The notes: generated by a model from the letters alone, not told the origin. 64,000 bases of DNA from a bacterium (GCA_024743255.1 JANSWY010000010.1:34632-98631); one strand, 5' to 3'; positions 10,211 to 19,681 are shown, counted from the first letter of the stretch. Numbers and translations are program-made.

Positions 10211-10261
10211 CATCTATTTCCATTACTGCAAGAGAATCCATCTATACAGTACATAAATTCA

Positions 10262-10984
10262 TTATTCTACTGAAAAACATCTGCGAGCTACCCTGGACCT
10301 AAGATCTTCCCAGTTTTCCATTTGTGATAGTGCCATTTCTCCATCTCCTCCAGGCAACTCAATTATTTTCTCATTAAGTGCACTTGTAACAAGGTGATGA
10401 CCCAATTTACCCTTGGAGAGATAGCTACTAACAAAGATATCGTCCATATCTTCAGCTTCATCCGCAAATGTTGGAAGATTACTTAAATCATATCGTTTGC
10501 AGAATATTAATCGTCCCTTGATTACATCCACGATTTTATCTTGTCCCGGATTAGAAATATGCTTAGCACCTTTATGAATCTTGATCTTTCTTAGTTTCTT
10601 TTGGAAATCAGTCGGAAAAAAGCTCAAATCAGATCCCAATCTTACACCAGAGAACCCTACAGCTCTACCAGGAATGTAATTGTTTTCGAGCTCATTGATT
10701 AATATTTCAAGGCAATCAGAAGAACCCAATTGAAAATCATCATCGTGGGACATTATATAAGGAGTATCCGTGTATGCGGACAATCCCCACCTCGGCCAAC
10801 ACTTTAAATTTTGACTAGAATTTATGATTAAATCTAATCTATCATCCTCATATGGTGTATTAGCATTATTCCAAAGGAATATCCTGCAACTTACAGACTG
10901 TGATTTTAATGATGAAATAATCTCAGGCAGGTTCTTCTTCCTCTTATAGTTCATTAACAACACAGTTACCTTAGGCTCATTCAT
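10262..10984 (-). CDS. Glycosyltransferase-like protein (GT-A fold)
   Basis: This is a 240-residue cytoplasmic protein without signal peptide or membrane segment. It begins with KVTVLLMNYKRKKNLPEII, the nucleotide-sugar-binding beta-alpha start of GT-A glycosyltransferases. It contains SHDDDFQLG (about 82-90), a DxD-type metal and sugar-nucleotide motif. A later acidic EAEDMDDIF stretch may be the acceptor or catalytic region. The length is short for a full GT2 enzyme and closer to small GT2/GT64-like proteins. The neighbours (arsC, hslV) give no pathway hint; donor and acceptor are unknown. Confidence 0.6.
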   Translation of the reverse strand: MNEPKVTVLLMNYKRKKNLPEIISSLKSQSVSCRIFLWNNANTPYEDDRLDLIINSSQNLKCWPRWGLSAYTDTPYIMSHDDDFQLGSSDCLEILINELENNYIPGRAVGFSGVRLGSDLSFFPTDFQKKLRKIKIHKGAKHISNPGQDKIVDVIKGRLIFCKRYDLSNLPTFADEAEDMDDIFVSSYLSKGKLGHHLVTSALNEKIIELPGGDGEMALSQMENWEDLRSRVARRCFSVE

Positions 10985-11031
10985 ATCGGGCTCAAAGCTA
11001 AATTAAATGAAACAATCCTTTCAAGGAAATC

Positions 11032-11376
11032 CTACAATATTCCCAATACATTTTCCGCTGGCCTTCCAATGGCTGCTTTTTGCCCTTTCACTACAATTGG
11101 CCTTTCAATAAGAATCGGATTTTCTATCATTGCTTGAATCCATTCATCATCTGTTAAGTCTTGTCCTTTGTATTGCTCTTTAAAAACCTTTTCTCCTTTT
11201 CTAATTATTTCGGATGGTTTCACTCCAATTTTCGAAATAATGGCTTTCAACTCTTCAAAAGAAGGGCAATATTTCAAATATTCAACAACCTGAACATTTT
11301 CTCCCCTTTCATTAAGCAATTTCAGAGTTTCTCTACTCTTTCCGCATCGTGGGTTGTGATAAATTACTGCACTCAT
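11032..11376 (-). CDS. arsC: ArsC-family arsenate reductase (glutaredoxin-type)
   Basis: This 114-residue thioredoxin-fold protein has the ArsC active-site motif NPRCGKSRETL, with catalytic Cys at residue 11, and the anion-binding region NPILIERPIVV near residues 86-96. The family reduces arsenate to arsenite using glutathione or glutaredoxin. Related Spx/YffB proteins share the fold, so a non-arsenic redox role is possible, and there is no ars operon here. Its ATG shares one base with the hslV stop (TAATG), so the two genes are probably translationally coupled. Confidence 0.85.
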   Translation of the reverse strand: MSAVIYHNPRCGKSRETLKLLNERGENVQVVEYLKYCPSFEELKAIISKIGVKPSEIIRKGEKVFKEQYKGQDLTDDEWIQAMIENPILIERPIVVKGQKAAIGRPAENVLGIL

Positions 11377-11915
11377 TAATCTATTGTTTCGATTACAAGG
11401 TTATGATTCGTGTAAATACAAATATCCGCTGCAATATTTAAGCTCTCTCGAACGATATCCTCAGCAGTAAGGTTTTCTGCATGCTTTTTTAACGCAATTG
11501 CAGCTGACTGAGCATACATACTTCCAGAACCAATAGTTGCTATGCCATTATCCGGTTCAAGCACATCCCCTGTACCTGAAACGATAAGAACCTCTTCTTT
11601 ATTGGCAACAATCAACATTGCTTCTAACTTCCTCAAGTAACGGTCCATTCTCCAATCCTTAGCCAACTCGATTGCTGCTCTTTTCATATTCGCACCATAA
11701 GTACTCAGTTTTTCATCAAACCTCTCAAGCAAAGTGAATGCATCCGCTGTAGATCCTGCAAAGCCCGTGACTATTTTTCCATCTTGCAGTTTTCTGATTT
11801 TCTTAACGTTACTTTTAGCGACCGTATTTCCCATGGTCGCCTGACCATCTGCTCCTATAGCTACTTGCCCATTATGTACTACCGCACATACAGTAGTTGA
11901 TTTTATCTTAGTCAT
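11376..11915 (-). CDS. hslV: ATP-dependent protease subunit HslV (ClpQ)
   Basis: This 179-residue proteasome-like peptidase has the N-terminal Thr nucleophile in TTVCAVVHNG. By alignment with the Escherichia coli enzyme the first six residues (MTKIKS) are a propeptide and Thr7 becomes the new N terminus. The typical GADGQATMGN, GFAGSTADAF, LAKDWRMDR, GSGSMYAQSAA and DICIYTNH blocks are present and full length. It forms the proteolytic double ring that works with the HslU ATPase. HslU is not adjacent in this window, where in many bacteria hslVU is a pair. It overlaps arsC by one base and follows pdhC with a terminator between. Confidence 0.95.
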   Translation of the reverse strand: MTKIKSTTVCAVVHNGQVAIGADGQATMGNTVAKSNVKKIRKLQDGKIVTGFAGSTADAFTLLERFDEKLSTYGANMKRAAIELAKDWRMDRYLRKLEAMLIVANKEEVLIVSGTGDVLEPDNGIATIGSGSMYAQSAAIALKKHAENLTAEDIVRESLNIAADICIYTNHNLVIETID

Positions 11916-11993
11916 ATCTCATTTATCTCTAATGGAAACAATACAATCAATCTTTGTTCCAAACATACAAACCGGGACAATATGTCAGTACAA

Positions 11994-12023
11994 ATAAAAA
12001 ATCCCGACATAAAGCCGGGATTT
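11994..12023 (-). terminator. Rho-independent terminator after the E2 gene
   Basis: The stem AAATCCCG / CGGGATTT (11999-12006 and 12016-12023) is followed on the minus strand by a T-rich tail (plus-strand A run 11992-12001). It lies 20 bp past the E2 stop codon. The plus side also has a TTATTTCTTTTTT tract, so it is symmetrical. Confidence 0.8.
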
Positions 12024-12043
12024 ATTTCTTTTTTAATGATCTC

Positions 12044-13690
12044 TTAAATTAAAATTCTAACCGGATCTTCCAATAGCGACTTTAAAGTCTTAAGGAAAGC
12101 CGCAGCACTAGCTCCATCAACCGCACGGTGATCACTTGATAACGTCACTTTCATAACATTACCAGGAACAAGTTGTCCATCTCTTACAACTGCAGTTTGC
12201 TTAATACCACCCACTGCCAGAATACATGCTTCAGGTGGGTTGATAATCGCTGTAAATTCTTCAACACCAAACATTCCAAGATTAGATATTGAAAACGTTC
12301 CTCCTTCCCAATCCGATGGTTGCAGTTTTTTATCTTTCGCCTTCTGTCCGAAATCTTTTATTTCAGAAGATATATGTGACAATGACTTATTATCCGCAAA
12401 CCTCACTACCGGTACAACCAAACCATCAGGAATTGCAACAGCAATACCAATATTGATATGATCGTGTTTTACAATCTTATCTCCTCTCCACGATACATTA
12501 ATATCCAGGTTTTGTCTTAAAGCAGCAGCAGCAGCCTTAACAACCATGTCGTTGAAAGATATTTTTACCGGAGAAATTTCATTTAAACTCTTTCTTGCTT
12601 CTATTGCCTTGTCCATGTTTATTTCCATGGTCACATAGAAATGAGGAGCACTGAATTTACTCTCAGACAAACGCTTCGCAATAGTTTTTCTCATTTGCGA
12701 GATTGCAACGTCTTGTGATCTCTCCTCTCCTACAACCTGAGGCAAAACTACGCCAGGTGCTGAACTCTCTTGAGTCGCAGGTGCAGCTGAAGGAACAAAA
12801 CTCTCAACATCTCTTTTTACAATTCGACCTCCCTCACCAGTTCCAGGAATAGACGCAATATCATATCCTTTTTCAGCAGCAAGTTTCTTTGCTAAAGGAG
12901 ATGCAAGAATTCTTCCATTAGAATTTGGACCAGGTGCTGCGGTAACTGCTGGTGCAGCACTTTGTTGAACAACTGGTGCTGAAGCAACTGGCGCTGCAGT
13001 CTCTTGAGCCGGAGCAGTACTTTCTACAGCCGGTGCTGATGAAGCTCCAGATGCGTGAGCTTTGATCAATGTCTCAAAATCTGCTCCTTTTTCGCCTATG
13101 ATCGCAATGATTCCATCTACCGGAACACTTTCACCAGGTTCTTTTGCGATGTACAACAGAACTCCATCGTTATATGATTCAAGCTCCATCGTTGCTTTGT
13201 CTGTTTCGACTTCAGCAAGGATATCCCCTGAACTTACAGTATCTCCTACTTTGGCCAACCAAGACGCAATAACACCTTCTTCCATGGTATCACTCATCTT
13301 TGGCATTGTGATTACCTCCGCATTAATTCCTGATGTATCAATAGCCTCACCAGAACTTGATTCAGCAGCGCTTGCACTTGTAGCTGGTGCCTCTGCTGCC
13401 GTTGTAGTTCCTTCTGAACCTATACCTGCAATCAAAGAATCTATATTCTCACCCTTCTCACCGATGATAGCAATAATACCATCTACAGGGGCAGCTTCTT
13501 TTTCTTTTACTCCTATATATAACAATGTACCATCTTCATAAGATTCAAGTTCCATTGTCGCCTTATCTGTCTCTACTTCCGCAAGGATATCACCGGATGA
13601 AACGGAATCTCCTTCTTTTTTAAGCCATGATGCTATAACACCTTCTTCCATAGTGTCACTCATCTTTGGCATTCTAATCACTTCAGCCAT
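12044..13690 (-). CDS. pdhC: Pyruvate dehydrogenase E2 (dihydrolipoamide acetyltransferase), two lipoyl domains
   Basis: This is a 548-residue E2 core subunit transferring acetyl groups from lipoyl-lysine to CoA. Two lipoyl domains (about 1-80 and 124-205) carry the lipoylated lysine in ETDKATMELES at K43 and K165. They are nearly identical, pointing to internal duplication. Ala/Pro/Ser-rich linkers follow each. A peripheral subunit-binding domain (about 258-298, RILASPLAKKLAAEKG...GEGGRIVKRDV) and the catalytic domain (about 320-548) follow, with the active-site motif SSDHRAVDGA near the end. The start MAEVIRMPKMSDTMEEG suits the family. No E1 or E3 gene is adjacent, so the complex is encoded at several loci. 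A promoter candidate lies just upstream. Confidence 0.94.
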   Translation of the reverse strand: MAEVIRMPKMSDTMEEGVIASWLKKEGDSVSSGDILAEVETDKATMELESYEDGTLLYIGVKEKEAAPVDGIIAIIGEKGENIDSLIAGIGSEGTTTAAEAPATSASAAESSSGEAIDTSGINAEVITMPKMSDTMEEGVIASWLAKVGDTVSSGDILAEVETDKATMELESYNDGVLLYIAKEPGESVPVDGIIAIIGEKGADFETLIKAHASGASSAPAVESTAPAQETAAPVASAPVVQQSAAPAVTAAPGPNSNGRILASPLAKKLAAEKGYDIASIPGTGEGGRIVKRDVESFVPSAAPATQESSAPGVVLPQVVGEERSQDVAISQMRKTIAKRLSESKFSAPHFYVTMEINMDKAIEARKSLNEISPVKISFNDMVVKAAAAALRQNLDINVSWRGDKIVKHDHINIGIAVAIPDGLVVPVVRFADNKSLSHISSEIKDFGQKAKDKKLQPSDWEGGTFSISNLGMFGVEEFTAIINPPEACILAVGGIKQTAVVRDGQLVPGNVMKVTLSSDHRAVDGASAAAFLKTLKSLLEDPVRILI

Positions 13691-13724
13691 TCAAATTAGT
13701 ATTACGATTAATTAGGATTTTGGT

Positions 13725-13755
13725 CAAATTTAACCCAGAGGTCTATATAAACCAA
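13725..13755 (-). promoter_or_regulatory. Bacteroidota-type promoter of the E2 gene
   Basis: On the minus strand TTG (13755-13753), 20 bp, then TAAATTTG (13732-13725) matches the Bacteroidota TTG-N17-23-TAnnTTTG consensus exactly. The predicted transcript start near 13718 gives a leader of about 28 nt to the ATG at 13690. Confidence 0.55.
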
Positions 13756-13828
13756 CAATAGAACATTGAATTAATTGGAATAATTGCAATAAAACGATAG
13801 CATTACATAGAAAAATGGAAATTAATCA

Positions 13829-14791
13829 ATGCCTTTAGAATTCAATGATCAATATGTACCCCCGAAGTGGCTTTTTGAAGGGCATTTGCAGACTATTTAT
13901 CCTGGAATTCTAAGAAAATTTAAGAACCCACATCAATTCAATCGATTCAGAGTAAATACGGATGATGAAGATTTCCTGGATCTTGATTATTGGAACAACC
14001 AAAATAGCCGATTAGTGATAATCTCCCACGGCCTTGAAGGAAGTTCTGACCGACCTTATATCCAGGGAGCTGTCAAGATTTGTGTCGACAATGGCTTTGA
14101 CGTAATTGCATGGAATTACCGTGGTTGTAGCGGAGAAATTAACAAGAAAGCAAGATTTTATCACAGCGGCGCAACAGATGATTTAGACACAATAATTAAA
14201 TGGGCAGAAGCAGCCAATGATTATTCTGAAATTATGCTGGTTGGATTTAGTTTAGGTGGTAATCTCACCCTTAAATATCTTGGTGAAGAAACCTCCATAA
14301 AATCCAGCTCTATTAAAAAAGCAATGGTTTACTCCGTACCAATAGATTTAAAAGCAGGTTCGCTGAATATAAATCGATTATCCAATACTCTTTACTCAAG
14401 AAGATTTTTAAAGTCTATGAGTAAGAAAGTACAAATTAAGAGTAAACTGATGCCTGATGAGATCTCTGCAACACCTCTAAAGCAAATTAAAACATTGTAT
14501 GATTTCGATGAACGGTATACTGCTCCATTGCACGGGTTTCAGGATGCTGAGGAATATTACAAACAATGTAGTGCAATCAACTACGTACAGAATATTGAAA
14601 TTGAAACTCGAATCGTCAATGCATTGAATGATCCGCTGCTGCCAGCCGAGTGTCTTGATGGAACAAAATTCAAGAACAATCAATATGTTACAATGGAACT
14701 TACAAATCAAGGAGGCCATTGCGGGTATCCAACATTTGGTGAGGATGAGTTTTACTGGTCTGAAAAACATCTAATTGATTTCCTGAAATGA
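13829..14791 (+). CDS. YheT-family alpha/beta hydrolase
   Basis: This is a 320-residue cytoplasmic alpha/beta hydrolase. The family-specific PPKWLFEGHLQTIYP motif lies at residues 11-25. The oxyanion region is SHGLEGSSDRPYIQG (66-80) and WNYRGCSGE follows. The nucleophile elbow is GFSLGGN with S141. The other triad candidates are D268 in NALNDPLLP and H297 in GGHCGY. Family members are carboxylesterase-like with poorly defined substrates. The last four bases overlap the start of the next gene (ATGA), so the two are likely co-translated. Confidence 0.88.
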   Translation: MPLEFNDQYVPPKWLFEGHLQTIYPGILRKFKNPHQFNRFRVNTDDEDFLDLDYWNNQNSRLVIISHGLEGSSDRPYIQGAVKICVDNGFDVIAWNYRGCSGEINKKARFYHSGATDDLDTIIKWAEAANDYSEIMLVGFSLGGNLTLKYLGEETSIKSSSIKKAMVYSVPIDLKAGSLNINRLSNTLYSRRFLKSMSKKVQIKSKLMPDEISATPLKQIKTLYDFDERYTAPLHGFQDAEEYYKQCSAINYVQNIEIETRIVNALNDPLLPAECLDGTKFKNNQYVTMELTNQGGHCGYPTFGEDEFYWSEKHLIDFLK

Positions 14792-15477
14792 TTGATAGAT
14801 ACGTCATAGCCACAGATTCTGCTACTCTTAACCAAAAGTTTAACCTCAACTCTGAAAATGTACTGGATTCCACATTTAATGCCTTCCCCACTAAACTCTT
14901 ACCTGTTATTACAAATGAGAACCCAGAAGGATTATCTTACTTCTTTTGGGGGCAAACTCCTGAGTGGAGTAATCAAAAGAAATTGAGCCAAAAGTTCTTT
15001 AATGTCCCCAGCGATGAGGTATTTAAGAAAGCAAGCTATAAAAACTCGGCTCTGAAATCGAGGTGCATTGTACCTATGACAGGATTTTATCTTTGGAGAA
15101 AAGTAGGCAAAAAAACATCCGTTCCATACTATTATAGCCCAGAATCAAAAGAAGTAATGGCGGTAGCCGGAATCTGGGAGGAATACTCAGACTTTGATGG
15201 AAATAATTATCATATCTTTAATATGGTAACAAGTATTCCAGGCAATGAAGGTAAAATCGAGATGCCTCATATCCTAAATAATTCTGACCAATCAATCTGG
15301 TTATCTCCAGATTCTGATCAAGAAAAATTGACTGAAGTTATCAAGGAAAATTCCAATATTTCATTAGTTTCGCATACAGTGTCTCCGTTAATAGCGAAGA
15401 CAGATGTAGACAACCAAACGCTCATCACGCACCAGCCACCCTCAGACCAACATGGTAATTACACCTTGTTTGGCTAG
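14788..15477 (+). CDS. Degenerate SRAP (HMCES/YedK) family protein lacking the catalytic cysteine
   Basis: This 229-residue protein has the SRAP fold blocks in order: SYFFWGQTPEW (50-60), SRCIVPMTGFYLW (91-103), VAGIWEEY (126-133), MPHIL (159-163) and VSPLIAK. Active SRAP proteins start Met-Cys-Gly-Arg, with Cys2 forming the DNA-protein crosslink at abasic sites, plus an Asn, a Glu in GFYEW and a His in HxRMP. Here the start is MIDRY (Cys2 is Ile), the Glu is Leu102 and the His position is Lys156; only Asn72 appears kept. My alignment is by eye. The protein is full length, with no frameshift, and overlaps the upstream hydrolase by 4 bp. It is probably a non-catalytic paralogue that may still bind DNA. 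Confidence 0.8.
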   Translation: MIDRYVIATDSATLNQKFNLNSENVLDSTFNAFPTKLLPVITNENPEGLSYFFWGQTPEWSNQKKLSQKFFNVPSDEVFKKASYKNSALKSRCIVPMTGFYLWRKVGKKTSVPYYYSPESKEVMAVAGIWEEYSDFDGNNYHIFNMVTSIPGNEGKIEMPHILNNSDQSIWLSPDSDQEKLTEVIKENSNISLVSHTVSPLIAKTDVDNQTLITHQPPSDQHGNYTLFG

Positions 15478-15567
15478 AGATTAGCAACTATTGGGGTACG
15501 TATTTGCCCCTGAAATACTTGAATAATTCAATTTTTAAGCATATACTTACTGTGTAGCAATTGTGGT

Positions 15568-17559
15568 ATGGAAAAGAAAATTACTCTAAAAATCGTTTTT
15601 GGCGTTTGCCTGTTCCTCGTATTTGGTAATGTCCTTGGACAGAATATCAACAAACTAGAAGTTGAGGCAGAGACATTTTTTTATCAGGAAGACTTTAAAA
15701 GTGCGCTTCCTTTATTTGAAAAAATCTTACAAAAAGACAAGAACAATAACTTGGCAAAGTACAAAGTTGAGATATGTTCTTTACTCACCTATTACAGAGA
15801 GAAGCCTCTGGATTTAGTCCTTGCATACGAAAAAACCAGAGGTAGATCAGATAAGTTCTTCTACTATTGGTTAGGAAGAATTTACATGCGCAAGTACATG
15901 TTTGAAGAAGCTATTGCCTCTTTTGACAAGTTTTTAAACATTAAAGCGTATAAAAGCCCTGAAATTTTGGCTGAAACAGACCGTTTCAGAGATTGGGCAA
16001 TTAGATCAAAAGAATTTTTTGATATTCCTGACGAATATGAAATTCACCCTCTTGGAAGTGACGTGAACTCTCCTTACGCGGAATTAAGTCCAGTTTTCTT
16101 TGAGGAAACAAATGAGCTATTATTCACTTCGAACAGAAGATCTGATGGAAAAGGTAAAGATGAAAAATTCCATGTATACCATTCCATCAAAACAGGAGAT
16201 AGGTGGTCTGAGCCCACTCAAGTAAATGTTCTTGGTGAATTCCCTAGGAAACAGGCAAATATTGAAGCCGTAAATACAGATGGAAAACTCTTCATGTACA
16301 GAAATGTAAAAGGTGGAGATCTATATTATAGTGAACCTACAGGCTCTGGCAGATGGAGTCCTCCAGCAGAATTTGACAGTAAGATTACAAATACTCACCT
16401 GGAAGCACATTTTTTCATTTCACAGGATGAAGATAGAGTGATTTTTGCATCAGATAAAGATGGGAGAACTAAAGGGTTAGAGCTTTATCAATCGTTCAAA
16501 GATCCTGTATCTGGTGAATGGTCGAAACCGGTCCCTATGGATGATGTAATCAACTCAGAATTTGATGAAGACAGTCCATATCTGACTCCAGATGGAAAGA
16601 CATTATACTTCGCCTCCAATGGTCATAACACTTTAGGAAAGTACGATATTTTCAAGACAAATTTCGATGAAGCCACTGGAACATGGTCTGAGCCAGAGAA
16701 CATGGGATTCCCAATTAATACTCCTGATGATGAAGTAAATTTCAAAATGAATGATGATGTGAGATCTGGTTACTTTTCTTCAGACCGTTATAATTCATTA
16801 GGTGAACACGATATATATTTCTTCTGGGAGATCAGCAAGGTTACAATTGCTGGTAGAATCCTGGATAAAGCGACCAATAAGCCTCTTCTTGAAGGAACAG
16901 AGATAAAATTCCACCCTTCAGGATATGATGATGAAGCATTTGTTGCGTACACCGACGAGAATGGTAACTACGACACTGAGATAATTTCAGACGAAACTTT
17001 CCGTGTGGAAATTATTGAAGATGGCAAAGTTGTTCACAATGACACATATGAGGTTCATGCAACAGGCGGTCAATCAATGGAATTGAAGAAAGACTTTATT
17101 GTGACTGGCCTTACTGTAGCCGAGATTGAACAGATTGATGCTGAGAGAGATGAGGTTATTGAATTTAAGGAGGAGCTTACAGAGATTTCATTTCTTGGAA
17201 ACAAATTTAGAGCAGGAAATAAAGCTGTTACCAGAAATATCTATTTTGATTTCGGACAATCAACAATTAAAGAAGGTTCCGAACAAGCTCTAAATGATCT
17301 GTACAAGGTAATGAAAGACTACCCGAGCCTGAAAATTGAAATCGGTGGACATACAGATAACGTTGGTAGTCATGATTCAAATATGAAATTATCACTAGCA
17401 AGAGCTAAGAAAGTAGCTTATTGGCTTACCGACAAAGGAATTAGCAGATACAGAATAAAACCTAAGGGTTACGGCGAAACAAAACCTCTTGCTTCTAACG
17501 ATGATGAGGAGATGGGTAGAGAATTAAACAGAAGAATTGAGATTATCGTGTTAGAATAA
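15568..17559 (+). CDS. TPR-PD40-CRD-OmpA envelope protein (PorE-like architecture), copy 1
   Basis: This 663-residue protein has a signal peptide ending VLG-Q at about residue 25. TPR-like helices occupy about 28-150 (FFYQEDFKSALPLFEKIL, YYWLGRIYMRKYMFEEAIASFDKFL). A PD40 propeller covers about 165-425 (AELSPVFFEETNELLFTSNRR, EDSPYLTPDGKTLYFASNGH). A carboxypeptidase-regulatory-like domain (about 428-505) and an OmpA domain (about 545-663, IYFDFGQSTIKE, GGHTDNVGSHDSN, NRRIEIIV) follow. The same four-domain order is described for PorE, a T9SS envelope component that binds peptidoglycan. PorE is a lipoprotein, however, and no lipobox is seen here. The next gene is a close tandem paralogue. Confidence 0.9.
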   Translation: MEKKITLKIVFGVCLFLVFGNVLGQNINKLEVEAETFFYQEDFKSALPLFEKILQKDKNNNLAKYKVEICSLLTYYREKPLDLVLAYEKTRGRSDKFFYYWLGRIYMRKYMFEEAIASFDKFLNIKAYKSPEILAETDRFRDWAIRSKEFFDIPDEYEIHPLGSDVNSPYAELSPVFFEETNELLFTSNRRSDGKGKDEKFHVYHSIKTGDRWSEPTQVNVLGEFPRKQANIEAVNTDGKLFMYRNVKGGDLYYSEPTGSGRWSPPAEFDSKITNTHLEAHFFISQDEDRVIFASDKDGRTKGLELYQSFKDPVSGEWSKPVPMDDVINSEFDEDSPYLTPDGKTLYFASNGHNTLGKYDIFKTNFDEATGTWSEPENMGFPINTPDDEVNFKMNDDVRSGYFSSDRYNSLGEHDIYFFWEISKVTIAGRILDKATNKPLLEGTEIKFHPSGYDDEAFVAYTDENGNYDTEIISDETFRVEIIEDGKVVHNDTYEVHATGGQSMELKKDFIVTGLTVAEIEQIDAERDEVIEFKEELTEISFLGNKFRAGNKAVTRNIYFDFGQSTIKEGSEQALNDLYKVMKDYPSLKIEIGGHTDNVGSHDSNMKLSLARAKKVAYWLTDKGISRYRIKPKGYGETKPLASNDDEEMGRELNRRIEIIVLE

Positions 17560-17639
17560 GCATTTCAGCTTCTCGTTTTTGCTAGAGTTAGGACATAGGA
17601 AATAACATTAGAAAGCTTTGATAAGCATAAGATGATGTT

Positions 17640-19619
17640 ATGTTGAAGATTTATAAAATAGCGCTTTTGATGTTGTGCGGTTTCAGTAGTCAAGTACTGG
17701 TAGCTCAGAATATTTATAAACTTGAAAACAGAGCAGAAGCGCTTTTTTATGATGAGGATTTCACTGAGGCAATGAAATATTATGATCAGGTTTTATCTTT
17801 AAAACCAAGTCATGGCCTTGCCAAATACAAAATCGAAATCTGTTCTTTGCTCACATGTTGTAGAGAAAAATCCCTTGATAAATTACTGGGTTATCAGAAC
17901 ACCCGTGGTAAGTCTGATAAGTTTTACTATTACTGGCTGGGTCGAATCTACCTGGAGAAATACAAATTTGAAGAATCTATAGCGTCCTTCAATAAATTCC
18001 TCAACCTAAAAGCTTACAAAAGCAAAACAATTCAAGAGGAAACTAAAGAACTAATAGAATACGCCCAACACGCCAAGAAATTCTTTGACGAAAGGGACGA
18101 ATATGAAATCCACCCAATGGGCCACAAAATCAACACCTCATTCGATGAGTTAAGCCCAGTTTACTTCAAAGGAAGTGATGAATTACTTTTCACCTCAGAC
18201 CGAAATGGATCTGACAAGTCGAAAAACCAGGAATTTGGCGTATTCCATTCTGTAAAAAAGGATGGGGAATGGTCTGAGCCTACTCCAGTCCCTGGACTGG
18301 GAAGATTTCCACGGAACCTTTCAAATATTGAAGTGGTCAATAAAGACAAAAAACTTTATGTCTATGGGAATCCAAAAGGTGAAGATCTATTTGAAAGTCA
18401 CCCAGACGGCCATGCTCATTGGACAGCACCGGACGAATTTGACCCTAAAATTTCACACATTCATTTGAAATCTAATTTTTATATCTCAGCAGATGAAAGC
18501 CATGTAATTTTCACATCCGCCAAAGATTACAAAAACAATGGATTTGATTTATATGAATCCTATCGGGATAAATCAACAGGCAAATGGTCAAAACCCACAC
18601 CATTACCTGGGTTAGTCAATACAGAATATGATGAAGACAGTCCCTACATCACTAAAGATGGCAAAACACTATATTTTTCTTCGGATGGTCATAATTCAAT
18701 AGGTAATTATGATGTGTTTAAATCCACATATGATAATTCCAGTAAATCCTGGGGGCAACCGGTGAATATGGGCTACCCAATCAATACTCCAGATGACGAA
18801 TTAAGCTTTAAGATCAATGATGATAATCGATCAGGGTATTTCAGCTCGGATAGATATGGGACTAAAGGGGCTCATGATATATTCTTCTTTTGGCTCACCA
18901 GTGATGTGGTGGTTAAAGGCGTGGTAGCAGACAGTGATGGTAATCCTATTCCCAATGTGATGGTAAAGTTCATTCCAGAAGGACACACAAACGAAGAATT
19001 CATCATGTTGACAGATGATAAAGGTAAATATGAAATCACTACTATCTCTGATGAATTCATTGATGTCGAAATCCTGAGAGATAATAAGGTCATTCATTAT
19101 GACACGTTCCAAATTGAACCAACAGCAGGAATACAAAAAGCTATAAAGGTAAACTTTCAAGTAATAGAGGAAACACCTGCAGTTGCACTAACCACATCCA
19201 TCGATGAAAATGAAATTATTACAATTGAAGATGAAATAGTACCAATAAACTTTTTGGGAAATAAATTCAGACGTGGTAATAAAGCACTTACCAGGAATAT
19301 ATATTTTGATTATGCTTCAGCCCGCTTAAAAACTGAATCCAACGAAAAACTAAATCAATTATTAACTGTTTTAAAGGACAACCCAGAACTTCAAATTGAA
19401 ATACAAGGCCACACGGACAATCAAGGGTCTGATCAAATTAACATGAAACTATCTGATGAAAGAGCAGTAAGTGTGGCATCCTGGTTAATTCAAGAAGGTG
19501 TGGAACCTACCCGACTGAAAACTAAGGGATTTGGTGAATCAAGGCCTTTGGCTAGTAATGATGATGAAGAGATGGGCAGAGAACTCAACAGAAGAATTGA
19601 GATCCTGGTTATTGAATAA
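17640..19619 (+). CDS. TPR-PD40-CRD-OmpA envelope protein (PorE-like architecture), copy 2
   Basis: This 659-residue paralogue of the preceding gene has the same domain order and many identical blocks: ENRAEALFYDEDF, KYKIEICSLLTCCREKSLDK, SDKFYYYWLGRIYLEKY, EYDEDSPYITKDGKTLYFSSDGHNS and GNKFRRGNKALTRNIYFDY. The signal peptide ends VLVA-Q at about residue 22. The OmpA domain ends GRELNRRIEILVIE, almost identical to copy 1. The two genes are separated by 80 bp with no terminator, so they probably share a transcript that may continue into fabH, 62 bp downstream. Tandem duplication followed by divergence is the simplest origin; distinct functions are unknown. Confidence 0.9.
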   Translation: MLKIYKIALLMLCGFSSQVLVAQNIYKLENRAEALFYDEDFTEAMKYYDQVLSLKPSHGLAKYKIEICSLLTCCREKSLDKLLGYQNTRGKSDKFYYYWLGRIYLEKYKFEESIASFNKFLNLKAYKSKTIQEETKELIEYAQHAKKFFDERDEYEIHPMGHKINTSFDELSPVYFKGSDELLFTSDRNGSDKSKNQEFGVFHSVKKDGEWSEPTPVPGLGRFPRNLSNIEVVNKDKKLYVYGNPKGEDLFESHPDGHAHWTAPDEFDPKISHIHLKSNFYISADESHVIFTSAKDYKNNGFDLYESYRDKSTGKWSKPTPLPGLVNTEYDEDSPYITKDGKTLYFSSDGHNSIGNYDVFKSTYDNSSKSWGQPVNMGYPINTPDDELSFKINDDNRSGYFSSDRYGTKGAHDIFFFWLTSDVVVKGVVADSDGNPIPNVMVKFIPEGHTNEEFIMLTDDKGKYEITTISDEFIDVEILRDNKVIHYDTFQIEPTAGIQKAIKVNFQVIEETPAVALTTSIDENEIITIEDEIVPINFLGNKFRRGNKALTRNIYFDYASARLKTESNEKLNQLLTVLKDNPELQIEIQGHTDNQGSDQINMKLSDERAVSVASWLIQEGVEPTRLKTKGFGESRPLASNDDEEMGRELNRRIEILVIE

Positions 19620-19681
19620 TTGAGTGGGAAATATCATTCAATTAAAGTCTGCATTTTATAAATTGCTGAAAAATAAACAAC

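Noticed and set aside
13062..13541. 159-codon plus-strand frame opposite the E2 lipoyl domains
   Set aside because: It mirrors the duplicated lipoyl domains on the minus strand; the E2 gene is certain.
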